A stretch of 11,115 nucleotides of DNA, taken from contig JALNZZ010000066.1 of assembly GCA_023229065.1 (NCBI GenBank), positions 1-11,115 of the forward strand, given 5' to 3'. A model generated the notes under the pieces. It saw nothing but the letters and a program-made list of their open reading frames with translations, made no database searches and was not told the DNA's origin. The DNA is from Porticoccaceae bacterium (lineage in GTDB: Bacteria; Pseudomonadota; Gammaproteobacteria; Pseudomonadales; Porticoccaceae). The translations under genes and the position numbers were made by a program. Every line of letters starts with the position of its first letter. The first letter of the stretch is position 1. Shown here piece by piece: positions 1-7,055 of the stretch.

Positions 1-1
1 C

Positions 2-16
2 CTGTTTGGCAAACAG
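2..16. repeat. Short perfect inverted repeat downstream of the lipoprotein gene
   Basis: CTGTTT and AAACAG flank a 3-base spacer (GGC on the plus strand), 24 bp past the stop codon of the lipoprotein gene. It could be the stem of a terminator for the whole cluster, or an operator. The window ends one base beyond it, so a following U-tract cannot be checked. Confidence 0.35.
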
Positions 17-39
17 CCTGATCATAGTCACTAACCTTC

Positions 40-1134
40 TTAAAAGCCCTCTTCCGAAAGCCCAAGCGCCTCCAGGCTCTCATAGGTCAGAGCTCCCACC
101 GCCAGGCCATTGCCAGTCTGGAAGTCGGTCAGTGCCGCGATGGTATTGCGCCCCAGCAGGCCGTCGAGAGTCCCTGGCGTGTAGCCGCGGGACGACAGCT
201 CTTGCTGAAGCCGGCGCACCAGAGACTCCTTGATCTCGTGATCGCACAGAGCCCGGCGAGCCACAACTTCCGGCTCACCCTCATAGCGGGTGACGGTCAG
301 CTGGCGAGTCTGCGCCGGCTCCCGATGTTGACGGGTTTTCTCCGGCGTCACCACTTCCTTGACCGGGACATCCACCACCTCAGGCTCGGTGCTCACCTCG
401 ATGACCTGGGCTGGCTGATCCACCACCCAGCGGGTCACCGTCTTGTATTCTGCCGGCTCGTATTCCACTCGGGTGGTTTCCGGGCTCACCATTACCTGCA
501 CCTTGACCAGTTCCTCGCGACCCGGCAATTCTTTGGCACAAAACGCCATGGCGCCAGTGTTCTGACCGTAGCGAGTACCCGCTGCGCGACACGGCTCCAG
601 CACCGTGCGGGGCTCTTCGACCGTCAGCACGGCCTCGCGCTCTTCGTAGACTGCTGGCACCACCACAATACGCGGTGTCTCCGGCTTCACCATCACCTGC
701 TCAGTGACCTCCTTGAAGGTCGCCGGCACGATGCGATAAGTAGTGACGCCCTCGCGGGTCACCACCTGCCGATAGCCCTGGCGAATCTCCGCCGGGGTGA
801 CGGAAATACGCGTACTGGAGTCTTTGACGACAACCTCTACCGTATCGTCCACCGGGCGCGGTCTGATCGGTGCGTACACCCAGCACTGCCCTGCACTGAT
901 CTGCTGCGCAGACAGAGGCGGTGGCAAAACCGGGGGGCGCTCATCGGCAACAGACACCGCAGCCTGCTGTACTCCTGCCGGGGACGCAGCGGGTCCTTCT
1001 GCCGAAAGCTTTTCTGCCGGTGGCTCTTCTGCCGGCAGCGGTGGCAACTGGTGCGCCTGGCGCTGTTGAACAGGTTGCTGGACACAGCCGACGGAGAGAG
1101 CGAACAGAACGGGAAGACACAAGGAAAGACGCAC
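40..1134 (-). CDS. Peptidoglycan-binding lipoprotein with PAxY/VxVxP repeats
   Basis: Predicted periplasmic lipoprotein of about 364 residues. It opens with a short basic N-terminus, a hydrophobic stretch and a cysteine after Leu-Ser-Val-Gly (a slightly weak lipobox). A Pro/Ala/Glu-rich linker of about 60 residues follows. The middle (about residues 80-300) holds several beta-rich imperfect repeats of the type 'PAxYxxV...VxVxPExxR', with cysteines in GQC, EPC, FCA and ALC contexts. The last 60 residues match a PG_binding_1-like domain (VRRLQQELSSRGY, DGLLGRNT, AALTDFQ). This layout matches a proteobacterial family usually annotated as peptidoglycan-binding domain proteins. The frame can be extended to a TTG at 1164, but that codon has no ribosome site. 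I prefer the GTG at 1134, preceded by AGGTAGG and giving a compact signal peptide. It is the last gene of the cluster, after a gap of 120 bp. A role in anchoring the secretion machinery or its surface product is inference. Confidence 0.85.
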   Translation of the reverse strand: MRLSLCLPVLFALSVGCVQQPVQQRQAHQLPPLPAEEPPAEKLSAEGPAASPAGVQQAAVSVADERPPVLPPPLSAQQISAGQCWVYAPIRPRPVDDTVEVVVKDSSTRISVTPAEIRQGYRQVVTREGVTTYRIVPATFKEVTEQVMVKPETPRIVVVPAVYEEREAVLTVEEPRTVLEPCRAAGTRYGQNTGAMAFCAKELPGREELVKVQVMVSPETTRVEYEPAEYKTVTRWVVDQPAQVIEVSTEPEVVDVPVKEVVTPEKTRQHREPAQTRQLTVTRYEGEPEVVARRALCDHEIKESLVRRLQQELSSRGYTPGTLDGLLGRNTIAALTDFQTGNGLAVGALTYESLEALGLSEEGF

Positions 1135-1140
1135 AAAAAA

Positions 1141-1147
1141 CCTACCT
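1141..1147 (-). promoter_or_regulatory. Probable ribosome-binding site deciding the lipoprotein start
   Basis: On the minus strand AGGTAGG is followed by six T residues and then GTG at 1134. The upstream in-frame TTG at 1164 has no purine-rich site before it. This favours a GTG start that puts the lipobox cysteine at about residue 17. The motif is not a perfect GGAGG, so the call is moderate. Confidence 0.45.
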
Positions 1148-1254
1148 GTCAGGAGACGATCCAAACGATTAATGGTATTGATTCACCACCCAAACCACAA
1201 GCCGTGGCAACCGTCATTTCAGTGCAAACGAACGATTTCCGGCTCTAACAGGCA

Positions 1255-1974
1255 TCACGCAGGCAGTACTCGATGCGGTGCCGCCAACTGCTCGCCCGCC
1301 GGAGGCTTCCCCAGCCCCATCAACAGATGTACCCGACCACCCGCTGCGCCGTTGAGATTGATTGCCCGGTGGCGGATATCCACCCGCACCAGCCAGGCCG
1401 AACCATCCGCCGGCAGGTGCACACTTTCGACGCCACCCGCAGGCAACTGCCACTCAAACAAGGCTTCCGGATTGGTGACCAGGGGAATATGCAGGCGCCA
1501 GGCTTCACGGGCGGCATCGGTGTGGAAGGGCATCAGCTCCCCTTCACTCTCCAGCAACATGAAACGGGCTCGATAGGGAGCCAAATCCAATTCCTGCAGC
1601 TGGTCGATCACCTCGGCGAGATAACCGGTGCAGATCGGCGTGCGGGTCACTCCGCGCTTGTTGCCCTTGCCATCCGCTGTTTTGCCCGAAGCCCCTTTGG
1701 TGGGAATACGCTTGACCCCGTCATCGATGGAGCCGTCGCGACTGGTTACCGCCCACCCCAGATAATCGACACGATTATCACGGTAAGGGGTCGGCTCAAC
1801 ACGTTTCACCTGTTGCTCGAAGTGCTCGCGCAAGCGGGCCACGTCCACCTTGAAATTCGCCAGCCTGGCACACAGCACCCGCTCGCGCGCCACAGCTCCG
1901 GCGGCTGCCAGGGGACGCTCATCCAACTCGCCCGACTCGCCCAACAGGTCGACGGCTTCGCTCATCTTGCTCAT
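1255..1974 (-). CDS. Aspartyl/asparaginyl beta-hydroxylase family Fe(II)/2-oxoglutarate oxygenase
   Basis: Predicted soluble oxygenase of 239 residues that would hydroxylate Asp or Asn side chains using O2, Fe(II) and 2-oxoglutarate. From the chosen start, a metal-binding HTD motif (His151, Asp153) sits in MPFHTD. It is followed by the family-typical WRLHIPLVTNP segment, then RHRAIN with the second metal His (His202), and GGRVHLL with Arg214 positioned to bind 2-oxoglutarate. The full 2-His-1-carboxylate set is present, so it should be active. There is no signal peptide or membrane segment, which argues for cytoplasmic action and against an LpxO-like lipid A hydroxylase. The frame is open up to 2061, but the ATG at 1974 has GAGAAG six bases upstream and is preferred. 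It overlaps the end of the upstream gene by 56 bp, implying translational coupling. The natural substrate is unknown. The Asp/Asn-rich repeat protein of the same cluster is a candidate by inference; a free amino acid or another protein is the alternative. Confidence 0.88.
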   Translation of the reverse strand: MSKMSEAVDLLGESGELDERPLAAAGAVARERVLCARLANFKVDVARLREHFEQQVKRVEPTPYRDNRVDYLGWAVTSRDGSIDDGVKRIPTKGASGKTADGKGNKRGVTRTPICTGYLAEVIDQLQELDLAPYRARFMLLESEGELMPFHTDAAREAWRLHIPLVTNPEALFEWQLPAGGVESVHLPADGSAWLVRVDIRHRAINLNGAAGGRVHLLMGLGKPPAGEQLAAPHRVLPA

Positions 1975-3631
1975 TGCTGACTTCTCTTTGCAGGTGATTG
2001 AAATAGGCGACAAATCCCGACAGATAGTGCTCGACATCATCGATTCGCACCCGGAAGGCATGGTGACGAATAAAGAAACTGCCGAGAATGCGCTGGGGAT
2101 TGCGGAAATACATGGCGTATTCCGGCCAGAAATGGCCGTTCATCAGATAGCCGGCGCGAAAATGCAGCGCCTTGTCGAATTTTTCCAGATCGATCTCGGC
2201 CAGCAAGTGGCGGTGAATCGGGTCGCGCTCCAGGCGCTCGATCATCTGCTGGGCGGCCATCATCAGCTCCAGCAGGGTCGGGAACGTGGTGATCCGCTTC
2301 AGCACAAAATCGAGGTGGTCGGCGACGTTGCGAATGCCAAAGCGAAAATAGCGCTCTTCGGGACGGTAGGTCGTCAGCTCGTTGACACAATAACTCAGCC
2401 AGTGGTCGTGGGCTCGCCAGTGCTCGCGGGCGATAAAGCTGTCAAACGCCTTTTCCACCATCGCCAGCCAGCGCTCATCCTTGGTCAAGCGATACAGGCG
2501 CATCAAGCCAAAGGCCGCTTCGCCATCGTAGTAAATGATGCGGAAGGCTTCCTTGACCGTCAGATCGGGATAATTGAGGACATGCACAAATTCACCGCTG
2601 TCCGGGTCCTGCATGGCGCCAATCCCCAGCGCCAGCGCCTCCAGCATTGCCAGGTAGCGATTGCTGTCAAACAGCTCGCTGTATTTGGCGAGGGCCAACA
2701 GGCACACCGCATTGCCCCCCAGCTTGATCTCGTCACCGCGATCCACCAAAAAAGCAGCCTGCTCGCCGTCCGCCAGTGTCGCCGGCTTGATCAACTCAGT
2801 GACGAGATAGTCCAGGGCGCGCTCGATGGCGCGCAGCAGCACCGGGTCGCGGGTAACCTCCCAGGCTTCCAGCATGGAGTAGACCGTACTGGCGTGGCGC
2901 AGGGCGTTGTAGGTGCCAATAGGCCGATCGAAACAGGGGTGCCAGCCGTAGTGGAAGCGACCGCTCTCCTGCACCTGGGTGGCGAGATAGTGCCCACCCC
3001 GCTCGACCATCCCCCGCACCACCTTTGGGTCGCGGGCCTTGAGGATGCGCCGCCCGGCCTTGCGGCCCGTGGGGTGCAACAGCACCGGCGCGGTATCGCC
3101 AGCACAGAAAACACCCTGGGTTTCGAGGGCAAAAACCTGCCCCTCAGCACTGAAATCCACCTCCTGACCGGCAAAGCGCTGGCAGGCATAGAGCCGAAAA
3201 TTCTTTTCGTTGACCACCGCATGGTTCACGCCGCTGCCACCGTAGAGCATGGCATTGCCGTTAAGCTCGCCCTCCAGAAAGGCGCGGTCGAAATGGGGGT
3301 CCAGAGCCAGCCCGAAGCGAAAATAATTGCGTTTGAAGCCTTTGAGAGTGTCGCGCAACGCGTCCCAGGTGAGTGGTCGCACAGCGGTCACCCAGTCGGC
3401 ACGCAACCAACGCACCTCCAGGCCCCGCCTCACGGCCAGGCGCCGGCAGCGAGCGGCGACCATGGTCCACAAGCGGTCGATATCCTCGCCGCTGGCATGC
3501 ACCACGCTGGCGCGGCGGCGACCGTCACTAAAAGAGAGAAACAGCGTATAGCGAGGCCAGGGCTCGGGCACCGCAGCAATATGTTGTTTAACTAAGGGGC
3601 GCGTTTGCGCCAGCAGATCCGACAGTGCCAT
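1919..3631 (-). CDS. Cytoplasmic (alpha/alpha)-toroid-like protein of unknown function
   Basis: A 570-residue protein without signal peptide or membrane segment. Residues about 1-190 look like a mixed alpha/beta N-terminal region. Residues about 200-540 consist of repeated helical hairpins rich in aromatic and acidic residues, such as RFHYGWHPCFDR (225-236), YNALRHASTVYSMLEAW (241-257), IIYYDGEAAFGLMRLY (365-380) and HWRAHDHWLSYCVNELT (404-420). This pattern is typical of (alpha/alpha)6 toroids seen in sugar epimerases, some glycoside hydrolases and YyaL-type proteins. I see no LanC-type Cys-His-Gly zinc motif, and I cannot assign a reaction. The conserved-looking His, Asp, Glu and Tyr clusters suggest an enzyme or a carbohydrate-binding protein. 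ATG at 3631 follows AGGGA at about nine bases and starts 2 bp after the HlyD-like stop. Its last 18 codons overlap the hydroxylase start and encode an Arg/Gly/Val-rich tail. Its place between the secretion genes and the hydroxylase suggests a role in modifying the exported protein or a surface glycan (inference). Confidence 0.75.
   Translation of the reverse strand: MALSDLLAQTRPLVKQHIAAVPEPWPRYTLFLSFSDGRRRASVVHASGEDIDRLWTMVAARCRRLAVRRGLEVRWLRADWVTAVRPLTWDALRDTLKGFKRNYFRFGLALDPHFDRAFLEGELNGNAMLYGGSGVNHAVVNEKNFRLYACQRFAGQEVDFSAEGQVFALETQGVFCAGDTAPVLLHPTGRKAGRRILKARDPKVVRGMVERGGHYLATQVQESGRFHYGWHPCFDRPIGTYNALRHASTVYSMLEAWEVTRDPVLLRAIERALDYLVTELIKPATLADGEQAAFLVDRGDEIKLGGNAVCLLALAKYSELFDSNRYLAMLEALALGIGAMQDPDSGEFVHVLNYPDLTVKEAFRIIYYDGEAAFGLMRLYRLTKDERWLAMVEKAFDSFIAREHWRAHDHWLSYCVNELTTYRPEERYFRFGIRNVADHLDFVLKRITTFPTLLELMMAAQQMIERLERDPIHRHLLAEIDLEKFDKALHFRAGYLMNGHFWPEYAMYFRNPQRILGSFFIRHHAFRVRIDDVEHYLSGFVAYFNHLQREVSNEQDERSRRPVGRVGRVG
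1981..1986 (-). promoter_or_regulatory. Ribosome-binding site of the hydroxylase gene
   Basis: GAGAAG lies six bases before the ATG at 1974, inside the intergenic overlap with the preceding gene. It decides between this start and the longer in-frame start at 2061, whose extra residues do not resemble the family. Confidence 0.5.
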
Positions 3632-3633
3632 GA

Positions 3634-4890
3634 TTATCTTTCCCTCAGGGCCTCGCCAGCTGCATTGATCGGTTTCATCAGGTAATCGAACACTGTTTTC
3701 TGGCCGGTGCGAATGTCCACCTTGGCGATCATGCCGGGCACGATGGGGAAACGGGTACCGGCCTGATTCACCAGAGCATCGCCGTCAGTGCGAATAAACA
3801 CCCGGTAGTAGAAAACATCTGGCTTGGTTTCATCGCGAATGGTATCGGGGGAGATCATCGCCACCTGGCCATCGAGGCCACCGTACACGGTATAGTCGTA
3901 GGCCGTGATCTTGACCTTGGCGGACTGCCCCGGATGGATAAAGGCAATATCGCGAGGCGAGATACGCGCCTCGACCAGCAGCTGGTCGCCGAGGGGCACA
4001 ATCTCCATAAGGCGCCCGTTGGGCGGCAACACGCCGCCGCGGGTGGTGACCTCGATATTCTTCACAATCCCTCGCACCGGCGAGCGGATGGTCAACCGCG
4101 ACAGCGAGTCGGTGCGACCGCGCACCACCGAGCGCAACGAGTGCATTTCGGCCCGCGCTCTCGCCAGCTCCTCGCGGGCAAGGATCATGTATTCGGAGCG
4201 GATATCGCCAGCCTTGAGCTCCAGCTCGGAAATCTGTCGGCGCAGGCGCAGCACTTCGACATTGCTGGCGGCTCCGATCTCCATCAGAGACTCGGTAATG
4301 CCCAGCTCCTCGCGCACCAGAGCCAGAGATCGCTCTACCCCGGCCAGGGTCTGGCGCAACCCCTCGCGACGGGTATCGTAGAGCCGGGTTTCACTGGCGA
4401 TCAGGTCGGGGTAGTCCTCCAGCTCAGCAGGAAAATCCAGCTCGGTGCCATTCACCTCCGCCTCCAGGCGCGCCACCGAAGCAAGGGTGGCCCGATAGCG
4501 GGAAGCACTCTCCTCTACGTTCGACTCGGTTTTGGTGAGGTCCATCTGGGCCAGGACCTGGTTCGGCTCGACGATATCGCCCTCCCGCACCATCAGATCC
4601 AGCAAAATCCCGCCCTCCAGAGACTGGATCACCTGTTCCCGGGAGATAGGAATCACCCGCCCGTCCCCCGTCGATACCTCCACCAGCTCGGCAAAATAGG
4701 ACCACACCAGCAGTACCGCAACGGCCAGCGTCGACAGCCAGGTGATGCGGGTAGCGCGCACCACCTGAAGACCGTCGATGTCGTCACTGTAATGGGTGCC
4801 ATTGTCGGCGGAGCTCCTCTCCCCACCGGCACCAGCATCGCGGCCCCGGCGACTCAAGGCACGGCGCAGGCTGGCCATGGCAGACGTCAT
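3634..4890 (-). CDS. Type I secretion membrane-fusion protein, HlyD/LapC-like
   Basis: A 418-residue periplasmic adaptor that links the ABC exporter to the TolC-like channel. A charged cytoplasmic N-terminus of about 48 residues precedes one membrane helix (about 49-67). A biotinyl-lipoyl-like half motif follows at 88-117 (IQSLEGGILLDLMVREGDIV). Long Glu/Arg/Leu-rich coiled coils span about 118-265, then the second lipoyl half (SPVRGIVKNIEV, 270-281) and beta-barrel segments. The C-terminal HlyD-type stretch (PGMIAKVDIRTGQKTVFDYL, 385-404) is clear. The length is normal for the family. The ATG overlaps the ABC stop codon as ATGA and has a strong GGAGG six bases upstream, so both proteins should be made in matched amounts. 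It resembles LapC of adhesin systems more than drug-efflux adaptors, judging by context and C-terminus. Confidence 0.95.
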   Translation of the reverse strand: MTSAMASLRRALSRRGRDAGAGGERSSADNGTHYSDDIDGLQVVRATRITWLSTLAVAVLLVWSYFAELVEVSTGDGRVIPISREQVIQSLEGGILLDLMVREGDIVEPNQVLAQMDLTKTESNVEESASRYRATLASVARLEAEVNGTELDFPAELEDYPDLIASETRLYDTRREGLRQTLAGVERSLALVREELGITESLMEIGAASNVEVLRLRRQISELELKAGDIRSEYMILAREELARARAEMHSLRSVVRGRTDSLSRLTIRSPVRGIVKNIEVTTRGGVLPPNGRLMEIVPLGDQLLVEARISPRDIAFIHPGQSAKVKITAYDYTVYGGLDGQVAMISPDTIRDETKPDVFYYRVFIRTDGDALVNQAGTRFPIVPGMIAKVDIRTGQKTVFDYLMKPINAAGEALRER

Positions 4891-7055
4891 GCCCCACCTC
4901 CAGCAGCGGCGCTGCGCCGTGTTCTGGCCGGCTGCATCAACCGCCCCAGCACATTGTCCCTGGCGCCATCCAGCAGTATCTGGCCGTTGTCCACCACGAT
5001 GATGCGATCCACCAGGGTGAGAATGCTCTGCCGATGAGTGGCCACCACCAGGGTGCGGTTTTCAAGCCAGGGGCCCAGCTGTTGGATAAAACGCTTCTCG
5101 GTGGTCTCATCGAGCGACGCTGTCGGCTCGTCCAGCAGCAGTACCCGCGGCTGGCGCACCAGCAATCGGGCCAACAGCAAGGCCTGGCGCTGGCCGCCAG
5201 AAAGCCCCAGCCCATTCTCCTGGATGACATGATCCAGGCCGGCGGGCAGTTTGCGCACGACCTCAGCGGCGCCACTGATTTCCAGCGCAGACAGCAGCTC
5301 GTTATCACTCGCGCGCGGCGCGCCGAGCAGCAGGTTGTCGCGAATAGAGCCGTGGAACAGGCGTGCGTTCTGCCCCATCAGCGCCACATCGCGGCGCACA
5401 TCGGCGGGGTCGATGTGCGACAGCTGCACACCATCCAGCAACAGCTCGCCGGAAGACGGCTCGACCATGCCGGCCAGGGCCTGCAGCAAGGTCGACTTGC
5501 CGGCCCCGTTGCGCCCCAGCACGGCGATGCGCTCGCCGGCCTTAATGGTGAGCCGCTTCACCCGGAGGGCGGGCGGCGCATCCTCATCATACTGAAACAC
5601 CCCTTGGTCGATCTCATAGTCGCCGGCGATAACAGGCCGGTGGATGCGGCGCTCGGCGCCCGGATCATCCACCGCCCGCTCCATGATCGCATCTAAACCA
5701 CCGAGGGCCAGCCGCGCCTGCTGCCACTTGCTCAATACCTGGGTGATCTGCGACATCGGCGCCATCATCCGCGATGCCAGAATCGAGCCCGCTACCAGGG
5801 AACCCACCGTGAGGTTGCCCGCCATCACCATCGGCGCACCAAACAGCACCACCACGGCGAACACACCGTTTTGCAAGGTGTGGGTCCACACCGACAAGGT
5901 GTTGGCAATAAAGCGCAAGCGCAAATTGACGTCGGCGGTCACCGCATTGTAGTGGTTCCACTGGCGCTGAAAGCGCTGCTCTGCCTGCAGGCTCTTGATA
6001 TCTTCGATGCCCTGCACCGACTCCACCAACATGGCGTTGCGCAGCGAAGACTCGCGCATGGCTTCACTGGCCAGACGCCGCAGGGGGCGCTGGGCCAACA
6101 GGCCGGGAATAATCAGCAGCGCCAGCGCCGCCACCGGCACCAGCACCAGGGGGCCGGCGATATACCAGAGGATCAGACAGAACAGAAAGAAAAACGGCAG
6201 GTCCGCCAGCGCCGTCACGGTGGTGGAAGTCATCAGCTCCCGCACATGCTCCAGCTCGCGTATCTGGGCGATAAAGGTGCCGGTAGAGCGCGGCCGCTCG
6301 CTGTTCTTGATACGCAGGGCATGGCCGAACACCCGGTCCGAGGCGATCAGATCGGCGCGCTTGCCCACCAGGTCCGTGATGCGTACACGGGCACTGCGCA
6401 GCACAAAGTCGAACACCATGGCCACCAGAACGCCGGTGAAGAGCACATAGAGGGTGGCCATGGATTCAGCAGGAATCACCCGGTCGTAGACCTGGCGGGA
6501 AAAAAGTATCCCGGCCAGGGCCAGGATATTGGCCATCAGCGACGCCAGCAGCACATGCCCGTAAGGCTTGATATCGCGCAGCACAATATGGCGAAACCAA
6601 TGGGGCTGGTAAGGCTTGATATAGTCGTCCACCCTGGCATCCGGCACCGCTCTGGCCGGGCGCAGCACCGCAAGACGCCGCGCCGCCCCGCACAGCTGCT
6701 CGCGGGACAGCTCGCTGCGCAAGCCGCCGTCGCCACTGAGAGCCACACTGAGCCTGCCGTCGCTACCGATGGCCTCCACCACGGCTATCTGCCCATCCTC
6801 CAGCTCCACCGCCAGAGGCAGCCGCCAGGATGTCAGCTGGCTGGCATCGAAAGGTATTACCCGACAACTCAGGCCGATCTGCCGCGCCAGTCTGCCCAGC
6901 ACTTCCTCTGACGGACGTTCTTCTGACCAGGCGGCTGCCAGGCGAATATTTTCCTCGGAACAGTCGAGCCGATAGTGGCTGGCCACCGTCAGCAGGGCCT
7001 CGATCCAGCCCTCAAAACCGTTGCTGCGATCGGTGTCCACAGACTGTACCGTCAC
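4887..7055 (-). CDS. Type I secretion ABC exporter with degenerate C39-like domain (LapB/HlyB-like)
   Basis: A 722-residue inner-membrane transporter that powers export of a C-terminally signalled substrate. Residues about 1-135 form a C39-peptidase-like domain. The position where active C39 enzymes carry catalytic Cys (before the ALLTVASHY helix) holds no cysteine, so it is probably a substrate-binding rather than cleaving domain, as in HlyB and LapB. Membrane helices span about 160-430. The ATPase follows: Walker A GRNGAGKST (514-522), Q-loop Gln562, signature LSGGQ (618-622), Walker B VLLLDE (638-643), D-loop SLD and H-loop His674. All catalytic residues are present. The start codon is GTG, overlapping the TolC-like stop as GTGA, with GGAGG seven bases upstream. 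The ABC stop overlaps the HlyD-like ATG. Its substrate is most likely the repeat protein encoded two genes upstream. Confidence 0.96.
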   Translation of the reverse strand: MTVQSVDTDRSNGFEGWIEALLTVASHYRLDCSEENIRLAAAWSEERPSEEVLGRLARQIGLSCRVIPFDASQLTSWRLPLAVELEDGQIAVVEAIGSDGRLSVALSGDGGLRSELSREQLCGAARRLAVLRPARAVPDARVDDYIKPYQPHWFRHIVLRDIKPYGHVLLASLMANILALAGILFSRQVYDRVIPAESMATLYVLFTGVLVAMVFDFVLRSARVRITDLVGKRADLIASDRVFGHALRIKNSERPRSTGTFIAQIRELEHVRELMTSTTVTALADLPFFFLFCLILWYIAGPLVLVPVAALALLIIPGLLAQRPLRRLASEAMRESSLRNAMLVESVQGIEDIKSLQAEQRFQRQWNHYNAVTADVNLRLRFIANTLSVWTHTLQNGVFAVVVLFGAPMVMAGNLTVGSLVAGSILASRMMAPMSQITQVLSKWQQARLALGGLDAIMERAVDDPGAERRIHRPVIAGDYEIDQGVFQYDEDAPPALRVKRLTIKAGERIAVLGRNGAGKSTLLQALAGMVEPSSGELLLDGVQLSHIDPADVRRDVALMGQNARLFHGSIRDNLLLGAPRASDNELLSALEISGAAEVVRKLPAGLDHVIQENGLGLSGGQRQALLLARLLVRQPRVLLLDEPTASLDETTEKRFIQQLGPWLENRTLVVATHRQSILTLVDRIIVVDNGQILLDGARDNVLGRLMQPARTRRSAAAGGGA
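4897..4901 (-). promoter_or_regulatory. Strong ribosome-binding site of the HlyD-like gene
   Basis: A perfect GGAGG six bases before the ATG at 4890, within the end of the ABC exporter gene. It fixes the start and allows independent re-initiation in addition to ATGA coupling. Confidence 0.6.

Noticed and set aside
202..1248. Long plus-strand frames opposite the lipoprotein, and similar ones opposite the toroid, HlyD, ABC and TolC-like genes.
   Set aside because: They are His/Arg/Gln-rich or low-complexity shadows with no recognisable domains, and they lie across minus-strand genes with clear family motifs.
1165..1254. A promoter before the lipoprotein gene (TTGTGG, 17-base spacer, TACCAT on the minus strand).
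   Set aside because: Only 3 of 6 and 4 of 6 positions match sigma-70 consensus, which is expected by chance in a region of this size.
1919..3631. LanC-like lanthionine cyclase, based on the toroid-like helical pattern.
   Set aside because: The Cys...Cys-His-Gly zinc-binding motifs of LanC are absent and the substrate repeats have no cysteine.
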